Below, piece after piece: positions 9,946 to 19,748 of a DNA stretch of 64,000 bases (position 1 is the stretch's first letter; each line of letters begins with the position of its first letter). A program made the position numbers and the translations under genes. The notes below the pieces were generated by a model. It searched no databases. It was not told where the DNA came from and worked only from the letters and a program-made list of their open reading frames with translations. Source of the stretch: Candidatus Chloroploca sp. Khr17 (GTDB lineage Bacteria; Chloroflexota; Chloroflexia; Chloroflexales; Chloroflexaceae); the NCBI RefSeq assembly GCF_004138165.1, contig NZ_RYFF01000011.1, forward strand, positions 78,236 through 142,235, in the 5' to 3' direction.

Positions 9946-10715
9946 TGATGCAATCGATGATCAAGGTGCGAGATCTGGCCCGCACCTACCAGATGGGCGA
10001 CATCGAGATTCATGCGTTACGTGGCGTCAGCTTTGACATCCATCGTGGTGAATTTGTCGCCATCATCGGCCCTTCGGGTTCAGGCAAGAGCACCCTGATG
10101 AACCTGATTGGCTGCCTCGACACACCCTCTGCGGGCAGTTACGAACTCGATGGGTTGCCGGTCGATCTGCTTGACACAGAACTGCTGGCCGCCGTACGCA
10201 ACCGCAAGATTGGCTTTGTGTTTCAACAATTTCACCTGCTGGCGCGGGGAACCGCGCTGGCGAATGTTGCCTTGCCACTGGCCTACCGGGGCGGCATTTC
10301 ATCACATGAACGGCTGGAACGTGCTGCGGCGGCACTCGAACGCGTTGGCCTGGGCAACCGGCTTGATCATCGCCCGCACCAGCTTTCTGGCGGTCAGCAG
10401 CAACGCGTCGCCATCGCCCGCGCCCTGGTCAACGACCCGGCGCTCTTGCTCGCCGACGAGCCAACCGGCGCGCTCGATACCGCCACCAGCGCCGAAATCC
10501 TGGGCCTCTTCAGCGACCTGAACCGTAGTGGCATGACTGTCGTGCTGGTAACCCACGAACCAGATGTCGCCCGCGCCACCCGGCGGCTGCTCGAAATCCG
10601 CGATGGTCGGCTGATGCGTGACGTGCCAACAAGCGAAGCCTGGACGAGCCAGCCGGTGCCAGCACAACGCCGACGACGGCTACCAGTGCGCCAGCAATGG
10701 AGGATAGCGCCATGA
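9945..10715 (+). CDS. ABC transporter ATP-binding protein (MacB/LolD type)
   Basis: 256 residues. It shows Walker [10 protein letters not shown] near residue 42, a Q-loop, the signature LSGGQQQR near 145 and Walker [13 protein letters not shown]. This is the nucleotide-binding domain that in MacB is fused to the permease; here it is a separate chain. It should drive the permease encoded next for export of a peptide, lipid or drug. The start overlaps the adaptor stop by one base (TAATG). The last 25 residues are Arg/Pro-rich and poorly conserved. Confidence 0.93.
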   Translation: MMQSMIKVRDLARTYQMGDIEIHALRGVSFDIHRGEFVAIIGPSGSGKSTLMNLIGCLDTPSAGSYELDGLPVDLLDTELLAAVRNRKIGFVFQQFHLLARGTALANVALPLAYRGGISSHERLERAAAALERVGLGNRLDHRPHQLSGGQQQRVAIARALVNDPALLLADEPTGALDTATSAEILGLFSDLNRSGMTVVLVTHEPDVARATRRLLEIRDGRLMRDVPTSEAWTSQPVPAQRRRRLPVRQQWRIAP

Positions 10716-12049
10716 CAGCACAAGATAGCGCAGGTGAGCTAGGCACGCTACGGGCACACGAGGCAGCGACCCTTGATGCCGCCATTGACGACCTACTTGC
10801 CGGGGGCATCAGTTGGCGTGAAACGGCGCACTTTGCGTTTGAGACGCTGCGCACCAATCCAGTGCGTACGCTGCTGACCGCCCTTGGTGTCTTGATCGGC
10901 GTTGCGGCCGTGATCGCGCTGCTCGCCATTGGGCGTGGTTCGCAAGAATCGATCACCAGCAGCATCACTGCCAACGGGGCCAACCTGATCACGCTTCGGC
11001 CAGGTGCCTCAACGAGTGGAGGCGTACGCAGTGCTGTCGGCGAAAGCGGCAGCCTGACCCTGGACGATGCCGAAGCGCTGGCCGATCCGATGCGCGCCCC
11101 AAACGTCGCCCTGGTCTCACCAGAATATAATGGCTCGGCCCAGCTTGTTGCGGGCAGCAACAATGCGAACGCCCGCGTCACCGGGGCCACCCCGGTCTAC
11201 GCCGAGGTACACAATACTACCGTCGAAGAGGGGGGGTTCCTCACCGAGGCCCAGCATCGCAGCGCCGAGAACGTCGTCATCCTTGGGGCCAATATTGCCA
11301 CGACGCTGTTCCCTGATGGCGGCGCCGTCGGTGAGCAGGTGCGGCTGAGTGGGCAAAACTTTACCGTGATTGGTGTGCTCAAGAGCAGTGGTGGCACTGG
11401 CTTTGGCTCGGTCGACGACGGCGTGATCGTGCCCCTGACCACCGCGCAGCGCAAGCTCTTTGGTGCGCGGGCGGTCGGTGGAAGCTGGAGCGTCTCGACG
11501 ATTGTGGTTCAGGCAACCAGTGCAGAAACCGTGGATGCAGCTGCCGAAGAGGTCGCAACGATTCTCCGCGAAGATCACGACCTGCCCGCCGACGGCAGCG
11601 GCGACACCTTCAGCGCGATCAACCAGCAAACAATCCTAGAGACCGTAACCCAGACGACGCAACTGCTCACCCTCTTTCTTGGTGCGATCGCGGCCATCTC
11701 GCTGCTCGTTGGCGGCATTGGCATCATGAACATCATGCTCGTCTCGGTACGCGAGCGCACCCGCGAGATCGGGCTACGCAAAGCGTTGGGGGCCAAAGAG
11801 AGCGACATTCTCTTGCAATTCCTCTTCGAGTCGCTGGCCCTCAGCGGCGTGGGCGGGCTGGCAGGACTGATCCTTGGCAGCGCGATCGCGCTCTCGGTCA
11901 ACCTAACGGGCCTCGTCACCGTCAGCCTGAGTTGGGACGTGGCGCTGCTTGCCTTTGGCTTTGCGCTGGCGGTCGGCCTCTTCTTTGGCATCGCGCCGGC
12001 CCGCAGCGCAGCCAAACTCGACCCGATTGTCGCGCTACGCTACGAGTAG
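10712..12049 (+). CDS. MacB-like ABC transporter permease
   Basis: 445 residues. An N-terminal membrane helix (about 45-65) is followed by a large external MacB-PCD domain (about 70-290) and three C-terminal membrane helices (about 315-345, 370-395, 405-430) with the FtsX-family signature [13 protein letters not shown] between the first two. MacB/FtsX-type permeases work mechanically on substrates outside the membrane. The ATG at 10712 was chosen because it overlaps the ATPase stop (ATGA) and has GGAGG 8 bases upstream; an ATG at 10697 also exists. It closes the five-gene operon begun at 7146. Confidence 0.93.
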   Translation: MTAQDSAGELGTLRAHEAATLDAAIDDLLAGGISWRETAHFAFETLRTNPVRTLLTALGVLIGVAAVIALLAIGRGSQESITSSITANGANLITLRPGASTSGGVRSAVGESGSLTLDDAEALADPMRAPNVALVSPEYNGSAQLVAGSNNANARVTGATPVYAEVHNTTVEEGGFLTEAQHRSAENVVILGANIATTLFPDGGAVGEQVRLSGQNFTVIGVLKSSGGTGFGSVDDGVIVPLTTAQRKLFGARAVGGSWSVSTIVVQATSAETVDAAAEEVATILREDHDLPADGSGDTFSAINQQTILETVTQTTQLLTLFLGAIAAISLLVGGIGIMNIMLVSVRERTREIGLRKALGAKESDILLQFLFESLALSGVGGLAGLILGSAIALSVNLTGLVTVSLSWDVALLAFGFALAVGLFFGIAPARSAAKLDPIVALRYE

Positions 12050-12165
12050 GTGAGGCAATCGATCCTGGAGTATACTGCACACAGACACGTCAGCATGACA
12101 AGCCTGGGGGCGCGGGCGTCCCCAGGAAAGTCGGAGACCTTTGTTCCCAGACTACAAAGTGGTAT

Positions 12166-12230
12166 GTAACAGAAGTTTCCTGGTATGCTGGAGTGTCGGC
12201 TTATTAGTGTGTAACAAAAGTTTCCCGGTA
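12166..12230. repeat. Pair of 20-bp direct repeats 45 bp apart
   Basis: GTAACAGAAGTTTCCTGGTA (12166-12185) and GTAACAAAAGTTTCCCGGTA (12211-12230) differ at two positions. They lie in the gap after the exporter operon and before the two-component pair. Equal helical phasing would suit a regulator operator, but no binding protein is known. Confidence 0.45.
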
Positions 12231-12235
12231 GCACC

Positions 12236-12316
12236 GCCGACCACGAATACTGATCACGAAGAAACGAATAGGGGCGGTGCGGTATTCATTTCTTCGTGGC
12301 CCCATTCGTGGTCGGC
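12236..12316. repeat. Nested inverted repeat, about 81 bp
   Basis: Outer arms GCCGACCACGAAT / ATTCGTGGTCGGC enclose inner arms CACGAAGAAACGAAT / ATTCATTTCTTCGTG around a GC-rich loop. It follows the exporter operon and may serve as its terminator or be a degenerate mobile repeat. The rest of 12317-12522 holds a short segment shared with repeat family A (GGGCTGAAGCCCTCGGCT near 12395). Confidence 0.6.
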
Positions 12317-12522
12317 TGACGACCCCAGAAAACTTACGTTACAGACTACTTATGGTCTTCCAATAAATGATCCGCTATGAACCCGATGCCGTGGGGCTGA
12401 AGCCCTCGGCTCTGGGAAGCGAAGCCCACCTTCGTGGGCTAGACCGGATTAATTTCTGGAACACCATTAGCCGGCTGAAGCCGGCACTCCCTTCGGCAGC
12501 AGAGCAGAAAACGAAGTGGCCT

Positions 12523-13221
12523 ATGCGCGCAACAATTTTGATTATTGATGACCATCAGAGTGTGCGAACGATGGTGGCTGATTATCTGGCCGAGCAGGAT
12601 TACCACGTCGTAACTGCGGCTGATGGAGAGGAAGGGCTGGTCGTTGCCAAACGCACGAAACCAGATTTGATTTTGCTTGATATTATGATGCCAAAATTGG
12701 ATGGGTTAGGCTTTCTCCAAGCTTTTCGCCGCGACAATACAGCCCCGGTGATTATGCTGACCGCACGCGTCGAAGAGACCGACAAAGTGGTAGGGTTAGA
12801 ACTGGGGGCCGACGACTACCTGACCAAACCCTTTGGCATGAAAGAATTGCTCGCACGGGTACGTGCCCATTTGCGTCGCGTCAAGCTTGCCAATCTTGGG
12901 CCATCGACCGAAGAACTCATCCGTGTCGGTGACCTGAGCCTCAACCGGGTGACGCGGGAAGTGCTGGTCGGCGACCAGCCAGCCAATCTCACGCCATCGG
13001 AGTTTGGCCTGCTTGAGGCAATGATGGCGGCACCGGGGCGGGTCTTCAGCCGTGAGCAGTTGCTTGAACTGCTGCAAGGCAACGCCTACGAAGGCGTCGA
13101 GCGCACGATTGACGTTCACATTCGCAACTTGCGACGCAAAATCGAAGCCGACCCAACCCATCCCCACTACATCGAAACCGTCTTTGGCGCAGGGTATCGC
13201 TGCCGCCATCGCCCCACCTAG
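12523..13221 (+). CDS. OmpR/PhoB-family response regulator
   Basis: About 232 residues. The receiver domain starts RATILIIDDHQS and carries the acidic pair DD, the phospho-acceptor Asp in LILLDIMMP (about residue 50) and the Lys of LTKPFG (about 102). A winged-helix DNA-binding domain (about 130-230) ends ERTIDVHIRNLRRKIEAD and GAGYRC. The reading frame is open upstream to 12367, but that extension reads through a repeat, so the ATG at 12523 fits the family. The cognate kinase follows after about 120 bases. Control of the exporter operon just upstream is plausible but not shown. Confidence 0.92.
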   Translation: MRATILIIDDHQSVRTMVADYLAEQDYHVVTAADGEEGLVVAKRTKPDLILLDIMMPKLDGLGFLQAFRRDNTAPVIMLTARVEETDKVVGLELGADDYLTKPFGMKELLARVRAHLRRVKLANLGPSTEELIRVGDLSLNRVTREVLVGDQPANLTPSEFGLLEAMMAAPGRVFSREQLLELLQGNAYEGVERTIDVHIRNLRRKIEADPTHPHYIETVFGAGYRCRHRPT

Positions 13222-13339
13222 CGGGAAGGGGAGGGGCCTGCGGCCCCAAAGAAAGCTCTGCTTTGCCAGCAAAGCAACGGGTTTTAAGGGCGGCAAGGCG
13301 TCAGCCCTACACTCTCTCAGCCGCCCGCAGGGCATAAAC

Positions 13340-14722
13340 ATGAAATCGCTTACCACACGTCTTGTGCTCGCCTTTGCCATCACCAGCCTGGCCTCGATTG
13401 GCCTCGCGGCGATCTTTGTGCGGCAATTTGTCACGACGCAGTTTGATGCGTATGTACTTGAACAGCGCCGCGATGCGTTTCTCACACGGGTCGCCAACTA
13501 CTATGCGACCCACGGAAACTGGGACGGCCTGACACCAGCGACTTTGGCCGAGAACCGCAACGGCGAACCATCAGGGCCGGGCGGATGGTCGCCTGATGGT
13601 GACCACTTTGAGCGCATCGCCTTTTTTATTGCCGATGCCGAAGGGCGCATCGTCTTGTCACCGAATCCGCTCTGGCGGGGGCAGCCAGCGCGGGCCGATG
13701 ATCTCGCCCGCGGCACGCCGATTCTGGTCAATAACGAGCAGGTTGGCACCTTTGTCCTGCTCGAACCACCGCTCGAGCGCAACCCTGCCGAAGAAGCGTA
13801 CCTGAGGCGGACTGATCTCGCACTTGGTGCCGCAGCACTCGGCGCAGTGCTTGTCGCCCTGAGCCTGGGTTTTATCCTGGCCCGCCTGATGACGCGCCCG
13901 ATCCAGGATCTCACCCGAGCAACCCGTGCGCTTGCCGCTGGCGATCTCGGACAACAGGTTCCTGTTCGCTCACGCGACGAACTGGGGCTGCTCGCCACCC
14001 AGTTCAACGCGATGAGCGCCGATCTTGCCCGTGCGACCGAATTGCGTCAGCGCATGACCGCCGACATCGCCCACGATCTGCGCACGCCACTGACGGTGCT
14101 TTCAGGGTATCTCGAAGCCATGCGTGACGAGAGCCTGCGCCCAACCCCGGCCCGTTTTGCCGCGATGCACGACGAGACGCGGGTGCTCATGCGCCTCGTC
14201 GAAGACCTGCACACGCTCTCGCTCGCCGACGCAGGTGAATTAATCCTCAAACGCCAACCCACCGAGCCAGGGGCGCTCCTTGAGCGTGTCGCCACGAGCT
14301 ATCAGCACACGGCCAAGCAACAGGGCGTCGCGCTGATCCTCAATGTGCCCGACGGCTTGCCAACCATCGAGGTAGACATCGAGCAGACGATCCGCGCCCT
14401 CAACAACCTCGTCGGCAACGCCCTGCACCACACCCCATCAGGTGGCGAAGTGATGCTCGCCGCCCATCGCGAAACAGCGCATCTCGTCTTCGAGATCTCA
14501 GACACCGGAACCGGCATCGCACCCGAGCACCTGCCCAACATTTTCGAGCGCTTCTACCGCGCCGACGCCTCGCGCCAACAAGCCACCGGCGGCTCGGGCC
14601 TCGGTCTCGCCATCGTACGCTCGATCATCGCAGCGCACGGCGGCAATGTCAGTGTCGACAGCGCCCCCGGAGAAGGGACGATCTTTAGGGTACGCGTACC
14701 GCTGTCCACTCCTCAAGCGTGA
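13340..14722 (+). CDS. Membrane sensor histidine kinase (HAMP/HisKA/HATPase)
   Basis: 460 residues. Two membrane helices (about 8-30 and 155-180) frame an external sensor domain of about 125 residues; a HAMP linker follows (about 180-232). The phospho-acceptor His is in DIAHDLRTPLTVL (about 245), the N box is NNLVGNALHH, and the G boxes are DTGTGIAPE and GGSGLGLAI. The frame is open further upstream but only through repeat-like intergenic DNA, so the ATG at 13340 is preferred. It pairs with the upstream regulator. Confidence 0.92.
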   Translation: MKSLTTRLVLAFAITSLASIGLAAIFVRQFVTTQFDAYVLEQRRDAFLTRVANYYATHGNWDGLTPATLAENRNGEPSGPGGWSPDGDHFERIAFFIADAEGRIVLSPNPLWRGQPARADDLARGTPILVNNEQVGTFVLLEPPLERNPAEEAYLRRTDLALGAAALGAVLVALSLGFILARLMTRPIQDLTRATRALAAGDLGQQVPVRSRDELGLLATQFNAMSADLARATELRQRMTADIAHDLRTPLTVLSGYLEAMRDESLRPTPARFAAMHDETRVLMRLVEDLHTLSLADAGELILKRQPTEPGALLERVATSYQHTAKQQGVALILNVPDGLPTIEVDIEQTIRALNNLVGNALHHTPSGGEVMLAAHRETAHLVFEISDTGTGIAPEHLPNIFERFYRADASRQQATGGSGLGLAIVRSIIAAHGGNVSVDSAPGEGTIFRVRVPLSTPQA

Positions 14723-14748
14723 CGTACGGGCACGGCGGCGCCGTGCCC

Positions 14749-14970
14749 CTACTCCGCTCGTTTACGCCCAAAGCGCAGATACGCCAGTGGGCCAACAAAG
14801 CTGACGAATGAGGCGAGTGCCCACACCCAGCGCGGGCCGTTGACCTGCTCGGGCGGGCGGAAGAAGAGATCGACCAGCGCGGTCGCTAGCAGACTCAACT
14901 GAATGCTCGTCAGCACAAGCAGGATGGTTCGTTGTTTGGGTGAGAGGTCGCTCCAGGTCATTTTTTTCAT
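14749..14970 (-). CDS. PLDc_N-domain small membrane protein
   Basis: 73 residues with two hydrophobic helices (about 15-38 and 48-66) and the FVGPLAYLRFGRKR ending typical of the PLDc_N (phospholipase D nuclease N-terminal) family, which in many bacteria stands alone without a nuclease. GGAGG precedes the ATG. The start overlaps the stop of the P-type ATPase gene (ATGA), so the two are translationally coupled. The family has no assigned function; a small accessory subunit of the pump is an inference from the coupling. Confidence 0.75.
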   Translation of the reverse strand: MKKMTWSDLSPKQRTILLVLTSIQLSLLATALVDLFFRPPEQVNGPRWVWALASFVSFVGPLAYLRFGRKRAE

Positions 14971-17792
14971 GATCGCCTCCGTTGGATCAGTTTTTCAACC
15001 TCGATCAAAACAAAGAGCAATATGCCCAGGCCCACACAGATCAGCATGTCGTTGAGCGTTAGTGGCAACAGGCCAAGAAAGAGACCCAGTGGGCTAAAGA
15101 GGGCGAGCACCTGTAACCCGACTACGAGAACAATGATACCCCACATGACGCGGTTCGAGAAGACCCCGATGGTGAGAATCGACTCAGTATTCGAGCGAGT
15201 CGCCAGGGCTTGAAAAACTTGCAAGAGCGTCAGGCTCACCACTATCATCGTCTGCCATTGCGCTAGGCCCGCCTGGTAATACCAGAAACCCACCCCCAGC
15301 GCGAGCGCGCCAATCACAATCCCAACCCACGTCACCTGCCACCCCATGCCGCCCGCAAAGATGCCCTCGGTCGAAGAGTGGGGCGGACGGTGCATCACAT
15401 GCCGCTCGGCAGGCTCCATGCCCATGCTCAAGCCGAGCAGCCCGTCCGTCATCAGGTTGAGCCAGAGCAACTGCAGGGGCAAGAGCGCGACGGCGGCCTG
15501 CGTTGGCATGCCCACGACAAAAAAGAGTAACGGCCAGAGCAGCATCACCAGCACTTTGCCAATATTGCCCGCGACCGCGAACTTCACAAAGCGGCGCAGA
15601 TTATCATAGATCACCCGGCCCTCTTCGACGGCAGCAACGATGGTGGCAAAGTTGTCGTCGCGCAGCACCATCGCCGAAGCTTCTTTGGAGACATCGGTGC
15701 CGGTGATGCCCATTGCCACGCCGATATCGGCTTTTTTCAAGGCTGGCGCATCGTTGACACCGTCGCCCGTCATCGCGACAACGTGCCCCTGGCGTTGCAG
15801 TGAGGCGACGATTCTGAGCTTGTGCTCGGGGCTGACGCGGGCAAAGACGGCGGTCGAGGCCGTCGCCTGGACAAGTTGCTCATCACTCATCGCGCTCAAT
15901 TCGCTGCCGGTGACGACGGCTTCGTCAGTTGCAATGCCAAGCGTCCGCGCAATATAGCTCGCGGTCAACGGATGGTCACCGGTAATCATGACGGGCCGAA
16001 TGCCAGCCTCGCGACAGGTTGCGACGGCCGCACGCACCTCAGCGCGTGGTGGATCGATCATACCGAGAAGACCGAGGAAGATCAAATCGCGCTCGACCTC
16101 ATCAAGGCCTTCAGTTGAAGCAAGGGGCCGAAAAGCCACCCCGAGCACCCGAATCCCATTACGCGCTAGCCGCTCATTATCGGTCAAAATCGCCTGACGC
16201 CACGTCTCGGTCAGCGGCTCGGGGCCATCTTCAGTCCAGACCTGGCTCGTCACGTCCAACAAGCCATCGGCAGCCCCTTTGGTCACCGCAACATGGGCCA
16301 TCTCAGACGCATACCCATCACGCCCCCAGATCGCAGCGAGGTGGGCATCACTAATCTTGTGGGGGCGACGATGAACGGTGGTCATCCGCTTGCGATCACT
16401 ATCAAAGGGCAACTCGGCCACGCGAGGCATGGCGTGCTCAAGATCATGTTTGAGCAATTGACCATGCGCGGCCGCCACCAGCAACGAACTCTCGGTTGGA
16501 TCACCCACCAGTTCATACTGACCCGTAGCGGGATCAAGGCTCAGCGTTGCATCATTGCAGAGCGCCGCCCCGGCCAGCAAGAGTGCCGAGCCGACGGGTT
16601 TCTGGGTGCGCAGTTCCTGCATGGCCGCATCAGGTTTCAAGATCGCAACCGAGCCGTGGTGACCATTGTTCAGTTCAACCAGCATCCCCGGTAGGACAAC
16701 CATCGTTACGGTCATCCGGTTCTCGGTGAGCGTCCCGGTCTTATCCGAACAGATCGTCGTCACCGAGCCGAGCGTCTCAACCGCAGGCAACTTGCGAATC
16801 AGCGCATTGCGTTTGAGCATCCGCTGGGCACCAAGCGCCAGCGTAAACGTGACCACAGCCGGTAGACCCTCGGGGATCACCGCGACAGCCAGCGAGACGG
16901 CGGTAAGCAGCATGATCGTCACCTGCTCACCCATCCAGAGGCCAATGCCAAAGATAAGCACCGCCACAATCACGCCCGCAACGGCCAGTTGCTTGCCAAC
17001 CATATCGAGGCGCACCTGCAGCGGCGTCGCCTCGTTGGGCACGGCCTGCAGCAGATCGGCAATCGTGCCAAGCTCGGTCTGCATGCCCGTTGCCACCACC
17101 AACGCACTCCCCCGGCCATAGGTGGCCGTCGTGCCAAGATAGGCCATATTGCGACGATCAGCGAGCGGAACCTCGGCGCGGTTCAGTGCTCCGGCAACCT
17201 TCTCAACGGGCTCTGACTCACCAGTGAGCGCCGACTCTTGAATGCGCAGGTTAATACTTTCGATAATACGGACATCGGCGGGCACCAGATTGCCCGCTTC
17301 GAGCGCAATCACATCGCCAGGCACCAGTTCGCGTGCGGGTAGCTCAAGCAGTTTGCCATTGCGATAGGCGCGCACACTGGGCACGGCAAGCTTCTTGAGC
17401 GCCGCAATCGCTTTCTCGGCGCGGTACTCTTGAAAAAAGCCGAGTACCGCAAAGAGCACCACAATCGCCAGAATGGCCCCGGCCTCAAGGAATTTGCCAA
17501 GGAAGAGCGAAAGCACCGCTGCCGCAATGAGGATCAGTACCATCACATTGGTAAACTGTTCCCACAGAATCTTGGCGGGATGCTTGCCGCCGCGTTCGAT
17601 TAATTCATTGGCACCATACTGAGCCAGACGAACCTGAGCTTCGCCCTGATCCAGGCCAGTGGAGGCACTTGTCAACCGCTGCAGAGCAACCTCGGGGGGC
17701 AGCGCATACCAGGACTCTGCCTGTGGCGTCGCCGACAGCGTGCCGGTGGAAGGATTGTGTTGCTCAGGTGAAGAAGGGGGGGCAACATTCAT
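14967..17792 (-). CDS. P2-type cation-transporting ATPase (Ca2+-ATPase-like)
   Basis: 941 residues with the full P2 architecture: N-terminal cation-ATPase domain, A-domain TGES (about 195), the PEGLPA transport-site helix (about 308), the phosphorylation site CSDKTGTLTEN (Asp near 351), the hinge TGDGVNDAPALKKADIG (about 680), and six C-terminal helices. The PEGLP helix and the NxxxD-type LWLNLMTDG segment resemble SERCA-like Ca2+ pumps; Mn2+ or other cations cannot be excluded. It exports cations across the cytoplasmic membrane at the cost of ATP. The gene is followed by the PLDc_N protein. Confidence 0.92.
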   Translation of the reverse strand: MNVAPPSSPEQHNPSTGTLSATPQAESWYALPPEVALQRLTSASTGLDQGEAQVRLAQYGANELIERGGKHPAKILWEQFTNVMVLILIAAAVLSLFLGKFLEAGAILAIVVLFAVLGFFQEYRAEKAIAALKKLAVPSVRAYRNGKLLELPARELVPGDVIALEAGNLVPADVRIIESINLRIQESALTGESEPVEKVAGALNRAEVPLADRRNMAYLGTTATYGRGSALVVATGMQTELGTIADLLQAVPNEATPLQVRLDMVGKQLAVAGVIVAVLIFGIGLWMGEQVTIMLLTAVSLAVAVIPEGLPAVVTFTLALGAQRMLKRNALIRKLPAVETLGSVTTICSDKTGTLTENRMTVTMVVLPGMLVELNNGHHGSVAILKPDAAMQELRTQKPVGSALLLAGAALCNDATLSLDPATGQYELVGDPTESSLLVAAAHGQLLKHDLEHAMPRVAELPFDSDRKRMTTVHRRPHKISDAHLAAIWGRDGYASEMAHVAVTKGAADGLLDVTSQVWTEDGPEPLTETWRQAILTDNERLARNGIRVLGVAFRPLASTEGLDEVERDLIFLGLLGMIDPPRAEVRAAVATCREAGIRPVMITGDHPLTASYIARTLGIATDEAVVTGSELSAMSDEQLVQATASTAVFARVSPEHKLRIVASLQRQGHVVAMTGDGVNDAPALKKADIGVAMGITGTDVSKEASAMVLRDDNFATIVAAVEEGRVIYDNLRRFVKFAVAGNIGKVLVMLLWPLLFFVVGMPTQAAVALLPLQLLWLNLMTDGLLGLSMGMEPAERHVMHRPPHSSTEGIFAGGMGWQVTWVGIVIGALALGVGFWYYQAGLAQWQTMIVVSLTLLQVFQALATRSNTESILTIGVFSNRVMWGIIVLVVGLQVLALFSPLGLFLGLLPLTLNDMLICVGLGILLFVLIEVEKLIQRRRS

Positions 17793-17842
17793 CGGGGAAC
17801 CTCATCGCTACGGGTGATGGTTCACACAATCATGCACAAACA

Positions 17843-17870
17843 CCACCACGATATCTTGTTATCGTGGTGG
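17843..17870. terminator. 11-bp hairpin upstream of the P-ATPase
   Basis: Perfect arms CCACCACGATA / TATCGTGGTGG with a 6-base loop. On the minus strand it lies between the HRDC gene and the ATPase gene and could end the HRDC transcript; there is no T-tract. The remaining DNA from 17793 to 18116 shows no convincing gene. Confidence 0.45.
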
Positions 17871-18051
17871 TCTTGCCAATCGTGTTGAAACACGAATCGA
17901 TTGCCGAGCGGGGGCACCGCTGTCTTGACGACAATCGAACCTGCGAGCAGGTGGCTACTCCCCAACCAGGATCTAACAGCCCTCATACACAGTATACTTC
18001 ATTGGCTCATTGTTGATCTAGAGGCGAAGATCTTCACCATACGTTATGGAA

Positions 18052-18100
18052 TCTTCTCTGTGGGTGACGCCAACTGCGTTGGCGTCACCCGCAGAGAAGA
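18052..18100. terminator. 23-bp-arm hairpin (apex CCAAC-TGC-GTTGG)
   Basis: Arms of 23 bases with one mismatch around a 3-base loop, just past the 3' end of the HRDC gene on the minus strand. It belongs by design to the set of long three-base-loop hairpins seen across the window and probably ends the transcript. Confidence 0.6.
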
Positions 18101-18116
18101 CCGTCTTTTTGCGGGC

Positions 18117-18365
18117 TCAGGCGATCAGGCGGAGCGAGCTTTCAGGGCGCACATGTTTGCGTGCGCCCGAGAAGGTTGCGGCGAGTTCGGGTGACATATG
18201 GTGGCGGGCAATCTCGTGCAGGGTAGCATCATCAACCAGCATTTGGTCGGGGCAACCCCGGCGTGCCGCACGTTGATGACGCCAGACACAGAGATGGGCA
18301 TAAATGGTCTGTTCGAGAACGACGGATGGCGAAGCAGTGGGCATCTGATGGGTAGCGACAGACAT
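18117..18365 (-). CDS. Stand-alone HRDC-like domain protein
   Basis: 82 residues. Residues about 20-80 resemble the HRDC domain of RecQ helicases and RNase D: YAHLCVWRHQRAA, then MLVDDATLHEIARHHM and a final helix. HRDC domains bind nucleic acid and usually end a helicase or nuclease; here there is no catalytic partner. GGGAG lies 7 bases before the ATG. Larger frames extend upstream without adding recognisable sequence. I am fairly sure of the fold by pattern, less of the function. Confidence 0.6.
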   Translation of the reverse strand: MSVATHQMPTASPSVVLEQTIYAHLCVWRHQRAARRGCPDQMLVDDATLHEIARHHMSPELAATFSGARKHVRPESSLRLIA

Positions 18366-18574
18366 AACAACTCCCTGGCCCTGTGAACGCCAGCACCCGA
18401 TGCAGCTATCAAGGGCTGTGATTTCACAGAGCATCCACCAAGACAAAGTTTACAGTGAGTGAACCGTACCAACTCGCCAAAAGTTACGGGGCACCCAACG
18501 GACAGTTACTTCACCCCTCCTGTGTTTGTGGTACCATTCTTGATACACCGTTGCCAAGCAGAAACGAGGAGACG

Positions 18575-19090
18575 ATGGGACACCAGGAACATGAAGCCCA
18601 GGCACAGCGTGAAGCCCCGCTGACAATTCGGTGTGGGGTGCTGACGATTAGCGATACGCGCACACCTGAAAATGACACCAGTGGCAGCACCATTCGTGCG
18701 GCACTCACTCAGGCAGGGCATGATGTGGTAAGATATAGCGTAGTTCCCGATGAACCTGACCAGATCATCACACTGGTACGCAGCTATGCCGCTGACGGTT
18801 GCAAGCTGATCATCACCAACGGTGGCACAGGCATTGCCCGTCGCGATAGCACGGTTGACGCCATTGACACGCTGCTCGAGAAACGTCTGCCTGGGTTTGG
18901 CGAGTTGTTTCGCATGCTTTCGTACGACGATATCGGCCCGGCGGCAATGCTCTCACGGGCCATCGCGGGTGTCTATGGTGGGGCGCTGATCTTCTGTCTC
19001 CCTGGCTCAACTGCAGCCGTCAAGCTCGCGCTTGATAAGCTGATCATTCCACAGACAGCCCATCTGATCTGGGAGACAGTACGCCAGTGA
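18575..19090 (+). CDS. moaB: MoaB/MogA-family molybdenum cofactor biosynthesis protein
   Basis: 171 residues. Family motifs are TNGGTGIARRDSTVDA (about 90), the GFGELFR segment and CLPGSTAAVKLALD. In the pathway such proteins adenylylate molybdopterin before metal insertion. GAGGAGA precedes the ATG at 18575; the open frame upstream to 18455 lacks homology. No other molybdenum cofactor genes are in the window. The V4R gene follows after 21 bases and may be co-transcribed. Confidence 0.88.
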   Translation: MGHQEHEAQAQREAPLTIRCGVLTISDTRTPENDTSGSTIRAALTQAGHDVVRYSVVPDEPDQIITLVRSYAADGCKLIITNGGTGIARRDSTVDAIDTLLEKRLPGFGELFRMLSYDDIGPAAMLSRAIAGVYGGALIFCLPGSTAAVKLALDKLIIPQTAHLIWETVRQ

Positions 19091-19111
19091 TGCGAAGGAG
19101 CACGCACGCCA

Positions 19112-19747
19112 ATGACCTCTGTAGATGCTTTTCGTAATCTGCATTATCCTAATCGCATCGGTCGTCTCTGCTTTCTGTCATTGGAAGAGGTGATGGGCGA
19201 AAACGGGGTCAAGGCGTTGCTGCGCCTCGCTGATCTCCATCAATATATTGATGCGTATCCGCCCAATGACTTGAAACGCGAGTTCCCCTTCGAGGCTATT
19301 GCGGCCTATTCGGTGGCGCTTGGCACTATGTATGGGCCGCGTGGCGCACGTGGCCTAGAGTTACGGGCCGGGCGGGTCGCGTTTTCGTTGGGCCTCAAAG
19401 AGTTTGGGCCGTTGCTCGGGATGGCTGATCTAGCGCTCAAGTTGATGCCGGTCACTATGAAGTTGAAGATTGTGCTCAATGCCACGGCCCAGACGTTTGA
19501 CCGCTTCAGTGACCAATCCAGCCATGTCGAAGAAGAGCGCGGCCAGTTTAGCTACCATATCACCCGCTGCTCGAATTGTCTTGACCGCCCCGAACCGGGG
19601 CCGGTCTTCTATATTGCCCGTGGCATCATTGAAGAGGCGACGTTCTGGGTCTCGGGTGGGCGTCATTTTGCGGTGGAGCAGTGTAGTTGCATCGCTCAGG
19701 GCGCTTCATCGTGTCGTTTTACCATTAGCAAGGAGCCGCTTGAATAA
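19112..19747 (+). CDS. V4R (4-vinyl reductase) domain protein
   Basis: 211 residues. The C-terminal half has the V4R pattern, with cysteines in CSNC (about 150) and [13 protein letters not shown] (about 190-202) that could bind a metal. V4R domains were named from BchJ, once thought to reduce bacteriochlorophyll vinyl groups, and also occur as small-molecule-binding sensors. The N-terminal part (about 1-120) is helical and resembles other chlorosome-containing-phototroph proteins. AAGGAG precedes the start. The role is open: pigment metabolism or sensing. Confidence 0.75.
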   Translation: MTSVDAFRNLHYPNRIGRLCFLSLEEVMGENGVKALLRLADLHQYIDAYPPNDLKREFPFEAIAAYSVALGTMYGPRGARGLELRAGRVAFSLGLKEFGPLLGMADLALKLMPVTMKLKIVLNATAQTFDRFSDQSSHVEEERGQFSYHITRCSNCLDRPEPGPVFYIARGIIEEATFWVSGGRHFAVEQCSCIAQGASSCRFTISKEPLE

Positions 19748-19748
19748 T

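Noticed and set aside
12367..12522. N-terminal extension of the response regulator frame
   Set aside because: It translates repeat sequence shared with other intergenic places; the receiver domain starts at 12523.
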